64,000 nt of DNA from Enoplolaimus lenunculus (GCA_030248215.1 JASANG010001006.1:248001-312000), one strand, 5' to 3'; positions 37,361 through 49,090 are shown, counted from the stretch's first letter. The notes: generated by a model not told the origin, from the sequence alone. Made by a program: numbers and translations.

Positions 37361-37439
37361 GCAACAAAATTTTTCGAAATTGCTCGAAAAATATTGCGAT
37401 ACGTTTCCGGGAAACGACGACAACGTGTCATGTTTCTGT

Positions 37440-37637
37440 TGGCCCATGTAAAGGTCAGGAGCGGAACGTTTTTGTGGGACTGCAATAGAGTAAGCTTAAG
37501 CTTTAGACTATTTTTTGCTTGGCTTAGGCTTAGGCTTAGATTATGCTCATTCTTACGCTTAGGCGTAGGCTTAGGTTTAGGCTTAGGCTTTGGAAATTTC
37601 TTATAATACTGTTCTGCCCCTGTTCTTTACATTGGCC
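37440..37637 (+). mobile_element. MITE family B1
   Basis: GGCCCATGTAAAGGTCAGGAG to CTGTTCTTTACATTGGCC. Complete, with two hexamer arrays. Confidence 0.85.
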
Positions 37638-37695
37638 CTTCTGCTTGTACAAAATAACATAATACACTGATTAGTGAGCCCCAAAACACGCAACC

Positions 37696-38046
37696 TACTC
37701 TAAAACTTAAACTTAAATTATAGCTTAACTAAACTTAAATCTCAGTTTAAGTAAAAGTCAAATGGCTGGACGGACTAACTAAAATATTTTTCAGTTTAGC
37801 ACGAGTTTAAGTAAACTTATTTTTTTAGTTTAAGTAACAAGTGCAGCCCAGAAATTATTTGTATCAAAGAGGTCACTAAAGTTTAGCTTAAACTAAAAAT
37901 ACGTAAGATTTGAAATTAGTTTAAGCGTAAACCTACCCGTTAGTTCAGTTATTCTAGAAAGTTAGTTTAATACTCCTGGATTAGCTTAAAAATACTCCTG
38001 GATTAGCTTAAGCTTAAATCAAGTTAGTTTAAGCTTTTAGAGGGTA
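37696..38046. mobile_element. MITE family H (AGTTTAAGC-rich)
   Basis: Ends TACTCTAAAACTTAAAC and GTTTAAGCTTTTAGAGGGTA are inverted repeats. The interior is saturated with AGTTTAAG/CTTAAACT words in both orientations. A 24-bp unit (TACTCCTGGATTAGCTTAA) is duplicated at 37970-38010. Single copy in the window. Confidence 0.65.
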
Positions 38047-38435
38047 CGCACGCGCGTATAAAGAGGTTGAAATTCCAGAATCTGCTAAAATGTTAAACCA
38101 AGAGACTATCAAGCAATTTACTGGCCAATGTTTGTACAAATTTTATAAAAGTTAACGCGGTCACCAAGACAATATTGCTTATTCCCTACCACGAATTGAT
38201 GACAAATTAGATCAGTTATCAGGCACTTAACAATTCAGTATCGTTTAGATTTGTTGAGTGGTGGTTTACTGGTGAATTTCAGTAACGCCAGAAGATAACG
38301 AAGACTGTTTAAGAAAAAAATTGACTAAATTCAACGACATATTGTTTTCTCCAGCTATTTTTGACTATTTTATGGTGTTAATTTTTCGCGGTATTTGGGG
38401 TAGATCATGTTTCGGCCAAAATATAAGCATCATCA

Positions 38436-38818
38436 TGGCCCATGTAGAGAACAGGCCGGATCAGTTCTCTGTGGGGGTGTAATAAAGTCAGTTTAAGCTT
38501 TAGACTAACTTTTTTGTTTAGGCTTAGGCTTAGGAATAGGCTCATCGTTACGCTTACGCCTTAGGCTTAGGCTTACACAGCAAAAAATGGTGAGTTAAAT
38601 TGACTCTCTCCGAATAGGCTCTACGGGAATGCACAAATTGAGTCAAAATTCGATTCCGATAGAGTCAAATTCGATTCACTGAGTCGCATGTTTGACTGTG
38701 GCGGAGTCGAATTTGACTCAGTTTGTGTAGTTCCGTACAGCCTATTTCGGAGAGAGTCAATTTGACTCACCATTTTTTGCAGTGTAGGCTTAGGAATATG
38801 CTTATACTACTGTCACGG
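38436..38818 (+). mobile_element. MITE family B1 split by a family A MITE
   Basis: GGCCCATGTAGAGAACAGG start with hexamer core to 38575. After the inserted A element the core resumes as GGCTTAGGAATATGCTTATAC. The far end is lost after CTGTCACGG. Confidence 0.8.
38576..38784. mobile_element. MITE family A nested in a TTAGGC array
   Basis: CACAGCAAAAAATGG to TTTTTTGCAGTG, flanked by TA on both sides within ...GGCTTA | TAGGCTTAGG.... Removing the element and one TA restores a continuous hexamer array, which demonstrates a TA target duplication. Confidence 0.9.
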
Positions 38819-38835
38819 ATATTGTAAACTTGGAT

Positions 38836-39727
38836 ACTAGAAAAAAAATGCTCAGCACTTGAGCAAAAAGGGATATGTTTCATATTCCTATTAAAAGTAT
38901 GGTAAACTAGATCAGCACATTCGCTTGATGTAACCTGGAAAAGTATTAAGAAACAATAGCGTCCAAAATCATGTTAATTATTAATTTTTCTGAAACATCT
39001 TGCGGACAGCAAATCTATTTCTAACATTTAAGTTTTTGACAGGATTTGTTAGGAATTTTCAGAAATTCCTTAGGGTCGCAGAGACATGGCTGAGGTATAC
39101 CGTTCTTTGATTTTGCAAGTTAATCGATGTTGCCAGAATACGGTGCGATTTGTGAGCTTCTATAGTTGTGACTATGCAGTGAAACAGATAAATAACTCGG
39201 ATGGGAAATGCGCATTTATATAATTAGTCACAAAGGTAAAAAATCGAGTAAACTCAAAAGTCACTTATAAGTGGAGCCTTTTTAAAGCATCAATTGCGAT
39301 TCGTTTTGTGACGTCTGTTTAAGAAAGTATCTAACAAAATTGGTCATCAAAAATCTAACAGCCATTATGTCGCCACACAATGCTCTTATGAAATTCAATT
39401 AACTATGGTAATACAAAGCCATAGGTAAGTTTAATACGTTTTGTAGAGAACTTCAATATACATTCATGGATTCCAAGCTAAATCTGTCTACATTTCAGAA
39501 ATAATTTCGCTTTGCATTCAAGAAAAGCATCTGTTTCTTACAAAAATATTACAGAATTTTGCTGTCCGCAATATGTTTCAGAAAAATTAATAATTAACAT
39601 GATTTTGGCCGCTATTGTTTCTTAATACTTTTCAGGTTAATCAAGCGAATTCTGATCTAGTTTACCATACTTTTAATATGATATGAAACATATCCCTTTT
39701 GCTCAAGTGCTGAGCATTTTTTTTAGT
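38836..39727. mobile_element. Foldback element with inverted arms of about 185 bp
   Basis: The left arm (38836-39020) and right arm (about 39555-39727) are reverse complements of each other. Shared words include ATGCTCAGCACTTGAGCAAA, AAGTATTAAGAAACAATAGC and TTAATTATTAATTTTTCTGA. About 540 bp of unrelated interior without a long frame lies between. Ends ACTAGAAAAAAAATGC and GCATTTTTTTTAGT; no clear target duplication. Family unknown (foldback or Mutator-like non-autonomous). Confidence 0.8.
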
Positions 39728-39892
39728 TTCAACCGCTTTCCACTCTGCATTAATCCACCAATCCAGGTTATGAAAAATGAGAGGACTGATTAAAGTAAAT
39801 ACTGAGTTTAAATAGATAGCTTGGTTGAAAGAAACTATTGTCATGGCAACAAGCGCCTAATCAAAGTATTTGTATGAAACCAAGAGTTGGGA

Positions 39893-42800
39893 CGAAGCAA
39901 ACGATGGGGGTACATCGTCCGTTGCGGTGAAGCTAACCGTTTGCTAAACAACCCTTGCTAAACCGACCTTGAGGTGAAACCAGCCGTTAGGTAACCAACG
40001 TCTGGGGCAAAATTAACCGCTGGAGTGAAATTAACCGCTGGGGTGAACAGCCCTCGGGAACAAACCGTTGGGGACAGCCGTTGGTGACAACCGTTGGGGT
40101 GAAATCAACCGTTGGGGTGAAACCAACCGTTGGGATGAACCGACCGTTGGACCAACCGTTGGTAACCAACCGTTGGGTGAACCAATGGTTGGATAAACAA
40201 CCGTTGGGTGAAATCAACGTGGGTGAAATCAACCGTTGGCTGAAAGTAACCGTTGGTTGACCAACCGTTAGGGTGAACCAACCGTTGGGTGCCGACCGTT
40301 GGGGTGAAACCATGTTAGGTCCAAACGTTGTGGTGAAACCAATGGTAGGGGTAAACCAACCGTTGGGGTACGAACCGTTGGGTGACACCGTTGGGGTGAA
40401 CCGTTGGGGTCAACCGTTGGGGTACCAACCCGTGGGGTGACCAACCGTTGGGGTCAACCGTTGGGGTGAAACCAACCGTTGGGGTGACCGACTGTTGGGG
40501 TGAACCAACCGTTGGGGTGCCACCATTGGGGTACAACCGTTGGGACCGTTGTGGTAACCAACCGTTGGGGTGACCGACCGTTAGGTAACCAATCGTTGGG
40601 GTGAAACCAATCGTTGGAGTGAAACCAACCTTTGGGGTGAGCCACCGTTGGGTAAACCAACCGTTGGTGTGCCAACCGTTGAGGTGAATAACCGAGGTGA
40701 ACCCCGTTGGGGGAACCAACCGCTGAGGGAACAACTGTTGAGGTGAACAACGTTGGAGTACCGATCATTGGGGTGAACCAGCCGTTGAGGTAACCAACCG
40801 TTGGGGTGAAACCACCGTTGTGCCAGTCACCGTTAGGTGCCAACCGTTGGGTGAACAACCGTTGGGTGAACAACCGTTGGTGAACCAACTGTGGGTAACC
40901 GTTGGGGTGACAACTTGAGTGAACGTTGGGGTGACACCGTTGAGGTGGCCGTTGGGTCCCGTAGGTCAACTGTTAGGCAACGTTGATAACCGATCATTGG
41001 GGCGAACCAATGGTTAGGGTGACAAACGACCAATCGTTGGGGTAAAAACCGTTGGGGTACACCCTTAGTAACCAGCCGTTGAGGTGATCAACCGTTGCCG
41101 TTGGGACCAACCATTTGGCTGACCAACCGTTAGGAACCACCGTAGGGTCCATTGTCCGTACAATCGTTGGGGTGAACCAATCTTGTAACCAACCGCTGGG
41201 GTGAGCACCGTTGATACCAACCGTTGGTGTGAAACCAACCGTTGAGGTGCAACCTGGGGTGAACACCGTTGGGGTAACAACCGTTGGGGGTGAAGACCGT
41301 TAGGTGAACCAACCGTTGACGTGAGCAACCGTTGAGGTGCTACCGTCGTGAACCAACCGTTGAGGTGACCGACGTTGGGGTGAACCACCGTTGGGGTGAG
41401 CCAACCGTTGAGGTACCACCGTTGAGGTTACAACCGTTGGGGAACCGATCGCTGGGGTGAACCAACCGTTGGGGTAACCGCTGGGGTACCGACTGTTAGG
41501 GTGAACAACCGTTGGGGTGAAACAACCGTTGGGTGAAACAACCTTGGGGTAAACCAACCGTTGGGGTGAAACCAACCGTTGTGGTGAAACAACCGTTGGG
41601 GTGACCGACCGTTAGGATGAAACCAATCGTTGGGGTGAAACCAATCGTTGGAGTGAAACCAACCTTTGGGGTGAGCCACCGTTGGGGTAGCAACCGTTGG
41701 TGTGAAACCAACCGTTGAGGTGAATCCAATCGTTGGGGAGAAACCAACCGTTGGGGTGAAGCTAACCGTTGGGGTGAAGCCAACCGCTGAGGTGAAACCA
41801 ATTGTTGAGGTGAAACCAAACGTTGGAGTAAAACCGATCATTGGGGTGAAACCAACCGTTGGGGTAACACCGTTGGGTTGAAACCAACCGTTGGGATGAA
41901 CCAACCGTTGGGGTGAAGCCAACCGTTGAGGTGAAACCAACCGTTGGGGTGAAACCAACCGCTGGGGTGAAGCCCACCGTTGGAGTAAAACCAACCGTTG
42001 GTGTGAAACCAACCGTTGAGGTGAATCCAACCGTTGGGGTGAAACCAACCGTTGGGGTAAAACCAACCGTTGGGGGTGAAGCCAACCGTTGAGGTGAAAC
42101 CAACCGTTGACGTGAAGCCAACCGTTGAGGTGAAACCTACCGTTGACGTGAAACCAACCGTTGAGGTGAAACCGAACGTTGGGGTGAAACCAACCGTTGG
42201 GGTGAAGCCAACCGTTGAGGTGAAGCCAACCGTTGAGGTTAAACCAACCGTTGGGGCAAAACCGATCGCTGGGGTGAAACCAACCGCTGGGGTAAAACGA
42301 ACCGCTGGGGTGAAACCGACTGTTAGGGTGAAACCAACCGTTGGGGTGAAACCAACCGTTGGGGTGAAACCAACCATTGGGGTAAAACCAACCGTTAGGA
42401 TGAAACCAATCGTTGGGGTGAAACCAATCGTTGGAGTGAAACCAACCTTTGGGGTGAAGCCCACCGTTGGGGTAAAACCAACCGTTGGTGTGAAACCAAC
42501 CGTTGAGGTGAATCCAATCGTTGGGGAGAAACCAACCGTTGGGGTGAAGCTAACCGTTGGGGTGAAGCCAACCGCTGAGGTGAAACCAATTGTTGAGGTG
42601 AAACCAAACGTTGGAGTAAAACCGATCATTGGGGTGAAACCAACCGTTGGGGTAAAACCAACCGTTGGGTTGAAACCGACCGTTGGGATGAAACCAACCG
42701 TTGGGGTGAAGCCAACCGTTGAGGTGAAACCAACCGTTGGGGTGAAATCAACCGTTGGGGTGAAGCTAACCGTTGGGGTGAAGCCAACCGCTGAGGTGAA

Positions 42801-43194
42801 ACCAACCGTTGGGGTGAAACCAACCGTTGGGGCAAAACCAACCGTTGGGGTGAAACCAACCGTTGGGGTGAAACCGACTGTTGGGGTGAAACCAACCGTT
42901 GGGGTGAAACCAACCGTTGGGGCAAAACCATCCGTTGGGGTGAAACCAACCGTTGGGTTGAAACCAACCGTTGGGGTGAAACCAACCGTTGGGGTGAAAC
43001 CAACCGTTGGGGTGAAACCAACCGTTGAGCTGAAGCCAACCGTTGGGGTGAAACCAACCGTTGAGCTGAAGCCATCCGTTGGGGCAAAACCAACCGTTTG
43101 GGTGAAACCAACCGGTGGGGTGAAACCAACCGTTGGGGTAAAACCAACCGTTGGGGTGAAACCAACCGTTGGGGTGAAACCAACCGTTGGGGTT
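39893..43194. repeat. 18-bp minisatellite, about 180 copies
   Basis: Consensus unit GTGAAACCAACCGTTGGG. From about 41.7 kb to 43.19 kb the register is almost unbroken, leaving long open frames on both strands: (VKPTVG)n on plus, (GFTPTV)n on minus. From 39.9 to 41.6 kb the units are shortened and out of register. Variant blocks recur at about 783 bp (for instance around 41611 and 42394), so higher-order duplications exist. Each unit holds a near-palindrome CCAACCGTTGG. I regard the long frames as satellite by-products: no promoter, splice or family signal borders them. Confidence 0.9.
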
Positions 43195-43375
43195 TTGCAC
43201 AAAATTGTCAAAAACCAACGTTTTGACTCGCAACTTTTTAAAACCAGAAAATTTTTTGTTGAAACTTTTCACGTGTTTAGAAAGTAACTACGGGAATGCA
43301 TGTTTCTCATTTCGCTGCATTTGTATTGAAACTTTATGACTTACATTGCTTAAAACAGCTTACGGGTAAAAATTT
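43195..43375. other. Junction between minisatellite and pogo element
   Basis: About 180 bp of ordinary AT-rich DNA. The exact left terminus of the transposon lies here or just beyond and is not resolved. Confidence 0.4.
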
Positions 43376-43379
43376 GCTC

Positions 43380-43440
43380 ATTTGGGCAGATCCGTCAATA
43401 CTTAAGGGTATGTCCGTCGCTGCCTTGGTTAATGCCGTCG
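43380..43440 (-). repeat. Left subterminal repeat cluster of the pogo element
   Basis: Three copies on the plus strand read as TTTGGGCAGATCCGTC, CTTAAGGGTATGTCCGTC and CTTGGTTAATGCCGTC, the reverse complements of the right-hand motifs. Confidence 0.65.
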
Positions 43441-44053
43441 TTAATTTTTTGTTCGTCAGTTTTTTATCATGAATTATCGTTCACAACAAGTAAAAAGTTC
43501 CATTTTTCGAATCTAAAAAAGCAAACCAAACGTTTTTATTGAAGTAAAACATCAAAAACCATAAACATAACATGAAAACACACAGATACTTATTATACAC
43601 ATATATATTTATATATCAGGATGTAACCGGAACTCTGGTTCCGGTTCCGGCGTTTTTGTGGGGTCCGGTTCCGGCAAAAACGTCACCGGAACCAAACCGG
43701 AACTTTTCCCAAATCGGCGCCTATTTTGAATCTTTAGTGACCAAAATTTTTCCAGATCGAATTTTTATATTGCTTATGAATGCTCTTTTTCGGTAAAGCA
43801 CATTTTTCTGTGTTGCCATCACTTTCATAAACCAGAAAAATACTTTATTACAAAAAAAAAAAAAAGAATTCGGAAATACCGAACTATAAACAGTCGAAAC
43901 ACACTAAATTTCTCACATTTTGTTACCCCAAGTCTTTGGAAAACTAAGAAAATTGCCTCACTTATGTTTTTAAAGTTTTGCTTTGGAAAACAGAAACTTT
44001 GAAACATGTTTTGCAAAGATGTTCAAAATGAGATAATCAGTGAAATCTAATAT

Positions 44054-46392
44054 TTAAGAGTACGAGCAAGAAGCAGCGTTAGGAAGAAATTTAGCGAACT
44101 CTTGCGCTTTCAAAACACTACATTTTTTACAGAAAAACGTTGTGGCGTCCATAACTCCGCCACAGTTCTCGTGTTGCCATTCAAGACAACGCAGACACTG
44201 AACCCAGTCAACTCGAGATTTATCTTTGTCGTAATCTGCACCACAGCTGGTGCAAAACCATTTTTTTGGCTTCTGATTTGTTGACTGCTGTTTTTTTGTC
44301 AGAAGCAATGCAGCTTGACCATTACTGAGATTGTTATTCTTCGGTTTGGAATTTATATGCGGTGACATACAGCGCATTCGATTGAGCGCACTTCTTGCGT
44401 CAGTTTTGTGCATATCGACTGCAGGCAGCAGCTTGCTAAAAGATGACAGTTCTTGATTCTCGACAGTGAACGTTTCATTAGCAGAGTCCATCGCGCTATC
44501 GCTATCCTGATTCAGAGCGCGAAGACAATGCAACTCAACTTCGTTTTCTTCGTAATCACCAGCTGTGAGCGCACTTTGCATAAACTCTGGGCTGACAGCC
44601 ATGCTTTCCAGACAAATCGGTGCCACAAATTCTTCAGGAGCTTCTTGCGGAAAGTCACAGACAGCATGATCTACTGCAACGCTGTCACATTCTTGACTCT
44701 GAACTGGAGTGTCTGTGTTTTCATCGACAAATTCTTCGTTCCCTAACATACCTCTTGCCATTTCGAAGGCATCTGCTGGAATGGCAGTGACGTCGAAAGG
44801 GCATAAACCGGATTTCGCAAACCCATTTTGAGCTCTCACTGGAATAGCCGCTTTCCGATACGACGCTGAGAATATTGGAGCAAAATTTTGACGCTCAATG
44901 ACTTTGCCAGGATTTGCATCCATAAATTCCTTGCATTTTTTCGCGAAAAACGATTTGAAAGGAGCAAAAACGGCAACGTCAAGTGGCTGCAGATGATTTG
45001 ATGTGTGCGATGGTAACGCAACGAGTTCAACATTGCTCTCATCTGCAAGCCGCCTAACGTCTGCCCCCGTGTGGGACGCGTGACTGTCCATCACCAAAAC
45101 GACCTTATCGCTCTCTCTTCTTGGTGCCATATGAATCAAAAAATGTTTGAACCAGTCGACGAACAGTTCCTTATCTATCCATCCGCTTTTTGAGCACCTG
45201 ACCTCGGTGTTGGGCGGGAAATCCATTTTGTGCTCCTGCAACAAACGAGAACCCTTGTGAATAACGAACGGAGGAATGAACTGACCAGCAGCGTTGCAGC
45301 AAAAGACAATCGTCGTGTTGGAGCCTCGTTCAGCAGAGGTGATGGTTTGCACAGATTTGCTGCCCTTGGCCGCGACCACCTTTTGTTTTCCGCTAGCAGG
45401 AACAATCTGCACGCCAGTCTCATCAACATTGTAGATACGCTCCGGTTTGTTGAAAACACCAAAACTTTCGAGCAGAGGACCCAACTCATTAAACCAGTTT
45501 TTCACCCTGTTTTCCTCCATGCCTAACGCCCGATTGCGAGAAATATTTTCTGCCAGGCGAACAGTAACGTTTGGATGCCGGTTTTTGAATGCCACCCACC
45601 AAGCCCATCCTGCTCGTTGTTCTCGAGAATTAAAATTATTTGGAATTTTGTTGGTTTCGCAAAAATCAAACGCGAGCTTTCTAATTGAGTCAATGGTCAT
45701 CGGGAACCCAAGCCGTTGTCGCTTAAATATTTCAGCTACGAGATCGTCTTCTTGTTGCGCAGTTAAGGTTGTGGGGCGACCCAAACCATGCGCGTAGTTG
45801 CTGCCTTGTAAAAAACGGTCACGCAAAGTGTTGCGAGGCACTGCGGGATACTTTTTAACAAGTTTTGTCAGGCCGCGGAACTTGCCTGAAACAAATAAAA
45901 CTTACCATTTACAAACTATGGTTGTGATGCCTAACTGGCGCTTTACTAAACATTGCCCATAAGAATTAAGATTTTTAAGTTTTAAAATTTTTTATGTTTT
46001 TTGTATCAATGCGACTTCTTTCAAATAAAAAATCATTTGTTAGTCTTTTAATACATCTCCTTAAATTAAAATTGCTGAATTGTTAAAGGTCACATTATAC
46101 ATTTGTCGCACCATTACAAAGTGAACAATAAAAGGCTTGCGCAAATTTCAGTTGGCGTTTGGATTTTGTTTATAACAAAATTTACTTCAAACCTACTTAG
46201 TGCAGCTCTTCTGCCTTCTGTCATAACAATATCTTTGTCCACTGATGTCTCAAGATCTTCCAGTGCTTGCCGCATTATTTCTTCGCTCCACTGTTGTCGC
46301 CTGGCTTTTTGCTTGCCCACAGCTCTTTTCGTCGCTAACGGAAGGCGAGTCGCTCGGTTTTTTGCTCGACTGGTGATTTTAATACGTGCCAT
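44054..46392 (-). CDS. Pogo/Tigger-type transposase, two exons, C-terminal PHD-like finger
   Basis: Spliced frame: exon 1 46392-46197, intron 45886-46196 (CTAA|GTAGGT ... TTTCAG|GCAAG), exon 2 45885-44054, giving 675 residues with no interruption. Phases match (1/1) and the join restores a helix-turn-helix segment, ...RRAALSKFRGLTKLVKKYP, then VPRNTLRDRF, as in Psq/CENP-B N-termini. The DDE_1 core is clear: NVDETG, then LVMDSHASHT, then LQPLDVAVFAPFKSFF. The three catalytic aspartates have 35 residues between the second and third. FAKSGLCPFD, typical of pogo/Jerky proteins, follows. The last 65 residues carry a C4HC3-like cysteine pattern (WFCTSCG...CLRCLEWQHENC...FFCKKC), resembling a PHD finger. 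Cut-and-paste transposition into TA is expected from the family. An intact frame suggests recent activity or domestication. Confidence 0.88.
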
Positions 46393-46618
46393 AGTTTTTC
46401 TAAAATTTTACGTTAAACGACAAAAATTTTCGAGCACCATAAGGGCTTTTAGGATCAAAGGCGAACACAATCTTCTACGAAACAATATTATGTGAAATAA
46501 AAGACATATAAGTCCCCATAAACAACTTTTGTTAGGCATACCGCACCAGAAAACTCGTGTTTCCATATCAAATTAACCAGAGCTTCGTATTACAAATGTG
46601 ACGATAATAAAAATTATT

Positions 46619-47056
46619 TGACGGCAATAGCCAAAATGCGACGTAATTGACGAAGTTAGTATACTTTTGACCTAGGTAGGTAAAAGCAGCATAGAATGTT
46701 AAAAAACTACAAAAGAGCCTAAACATCAAGAGTAACATTTTAAATATAGAGCAGAAGCAATAAGAAAAAAATGAGAAAAATTGGACTTACCAGTCTTTAG
46801 TTTGAAACGTTTGTGCTTAGATCTCAGCTTGCGCACTCTAAGCTATTTTATCTAAATAAACACCCTCTTTACTTAAAACGAATGAAACATTAAATTGACG
46901 GCATTACCCAAGCTTGAAAATTATACGTCATAATACGCGTTGCATCAAGACAAACAAAATGATATATCTAAGGGCGATGTGGTGTATTCCGAAATATTCA
47001 AGTAGCACGTTTTGCTTAGAATTGCCGCACTAACCCAAGTGACGGACTAAACCAAG
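46619..47056 (+). repeat. Right subterminal repeats of the pogo element
   Basis: Four scattered copies of TGACGGC(A/G)NTANCCAAG, the last two in direct tandem at 47022-47056. Opposite orientation to the left cluster. Confidence 0.65.
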
Positions 47057-47271
47057 TTAACCCCATACCATTAATTATCCCTCCAAGCAATAAGTGACGT
47101 GTTTATGTCGCATGTAATGCGATATAATGTGAGTTCTAAAATTATTAATAAACATATCATTTTAATACGATAAGCTTTATTAAAACATTTACAAATTGGC
47201 AATAAAACCAGTGTTCATAGAGATCATGACGGACAATATTATTTAACTGTAGCAGTGATATAACACGTATA

Positions 47272-47412
47272 AAAGTAAGCATATTATTAACACAAGCCTA
47301 AGCGTATGAATGAGCCTGTACCTTAGCCTAAGCAAAAATTAGTCTAAAACTTAAACTTACTCTATTGCAGTCCAACAGAAAAACGTTCCGTTTGTGATCT
47401 TTACATGGGCCA
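47272..47412 (-). mobile_element. MITE family B1, one end missing
   Basis: CCTAAGC-type core and a right end GTTCCGTTTGTGATCTTTACATGGGCC. The left end is not found. Confidence 0.65.
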
Positions 47413-47619
47413 AAGTTTACAACAGCGTCCTTAGAATTTCTCGCATAAGAGATCAAAATGACAAACAGCTGAAGTACTATATCTTCCAAAAAGGGGCGCA
47501 ACTGTGAACAACATTTTTTTGTTGTAAATGTATTGTACAACCATTAATTCATGCTATGATCAATGTCATATTGATTCACCACTTATACAGAGAGCTGTTA
47601 TATTTTGTTCCATTTCACT

Positions 47620-47791
47620 GGCCCGTAGCCAGCTCACCTTACTAGGGGGAAGGGGGGCTTAAACTTTTTCAGGAGGGGCATTCAAAGGGTTTTTAATGAC
47701 TTGCAATCAACGTTGAAAATTTTCTCGGGGGCCAAAATTTTTCCAGGTGGGGTGAGCCCTTCCTAGCCCCCCCCCTTGGCTATGAGCCCGC
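47620..47791 (+). mobile_element. Family E repeat, best-preserved copy
   Basis: GGCCCGTAGCCAGCTCACC to CCTTGGCTATGAGCCCGC. G-rich at the left, C-rich at the right. Confidence 0.75.
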
Positions 47792-47794
47792 AAA

Positions 47795-48410
47795 TTTATT
47801 TAACGAAAACGAGTAAAATAGCAATGAAACGAACATATTTTCAAACTGTGTCAAGTGCCGCATACAATTGAACGCATGTTCTCTTGTTGAATTTTAAAGT
47901 TTCATTTTCGAGTAATTAAAGATTTCAACTTCAGTTTAAATTTCGACAGATAAGTGCGGATCTGAAACGAAACAATGAGTTGTTGTTTTTCAAGTAAATA
48001 ATATTTCAGTTTCCGTAAGACACATTAATTTTTGCAGCAACTATAATATTCTGGTTCATCTGGACGATAGAGGGATTGATTACTGCATAAATACATGGCT
48101 AAACGCTTAAACTACAGCGTTTTTTATTCTAAGCTAAGAGTGTATTTATCCTGTTTCCGTCCTAAGTATCTAATGATCTATCATACAATTTTGAATTGTT
48201 CCGCAAATTATTTTTGGGTACTTTTTCGTTTTGGCCAATATCCTAGAGCCATTAGGGCAAATGAAATATGGCGTCGTGTTACGACGCCGCAAGTCGAAAC
48301 AGTTTTATTGCAAATTTGGTATTTTGTATCGTTTGACATCGCAGTAAGGCAGCACAACCCCATAAGATTTAGACATTAATGTTTGGGTTTGGTTAATAAA
48401 TACGCTAATG
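47795..48410. other. Intergenic, nothing recognised
   Basis: A 94-codon plus-strand frame (48095-48379) has no recognisable motif. Confidence 0.4.
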
Positions 48411-48411
48411 T

Positions 48412-48560
48412 ATAGCTGAGTAGCATATTCCAAAGTCTATAACTTTAGCCTAAACCTCAGCGTAAAATGATAAGTGTATGAGTAAGCCTGGTCGTAAGTA
48501 AAAATAATAAGCTAAATTTTAAGCTAACTTTATTGCAGTGCTTCGAAAAAAACGGTTCAT
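48412..48560 (-). mobile_element. B-family MITE relic
   Basis: Degenerate TAAGCC/CCTAAAC words and TTTATTGCAGTGCTTCG-type right end. Termini decayed. Confidence 0.4.
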
Positions 48561-49090
48561 CCCCTTCGGAAGATTTAAGAGACAAAACCTATCTCCCACG
48601 AAGACACCCTGGTGTCTGGAACCGCCACTGTTACAGACACCCTTTTGATTCTGTGAGCGTGAACAAAAAGGCGAAATTTCATGATTTAACTTGCTCATCT
48701 CACAGCCACAAATACCTTGAGATCAGACAACGCATGTGATGTCCAAATATACCATCCGAGTGCAATATTGACAGGAAATACTGCACTTGTAAACCCAGCG
48801 TGCAAGCTGTAAGTGGCGTAAGATCCCAAATAGAACGACGCAAGACTGAGTAGGATTTTCAGAAATATTCCACGTTGCGCAATTCTAAAACAGATTCTCG
48901 CTGAGAAATTGGTTAAAATAAAGGGGGTCAGTTCATTGGCGTAGCCAGGATTTTGAAAAGGCGGATCGCGTCGTATGAACATTTAAGCCAGTGTTATTTT
49001 TAAGGTCGTAACTGTAGATTATTTTCCGGCTTAGGTTTAAGCCAAGGTTTAGTAGACGTACAACGGTGAACATTTGCCCATTTGACGATA

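Larger units (their letters stand above)
43376..47066 (-). mobile_element. Pogo-type (Tc1/mariner superfamily) DNA transposon, apparently full length
   Basis: The intact transposase gene is flanked by inverted arrays of a 17-bp motif, consensus TGACGGCATTACCCAAG. At the left three copies are in reverse orientation (about 43380-43398, 43401-43418, 43424-43440). At the right four copies are forward (46619-46635, 46896-46912, 47022-47039, 47040-47056). Such subterminal repeats are typical transposase-binding sites. Exact ends and a TA duplication could not be fixed, so boundaries are within some tens of bases. About 3.7 kb. Confidence 0.7.

Noticed and set aside
39893-43194. CRISPR array
   Set aside because: Units of 18 bp are directly contiguous with no spacers, in a eukaryotic context. 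It is a minisatellite.
42070-43287. A 405-codon plus-strand and a 457-codon minus-strand repeat protein gene
   Set aside because: The frames arise from a stop-free 18-bp unit, have no flanking splice, promoter or non-repeat coding sequence, and break down in the degenerate half of the array.
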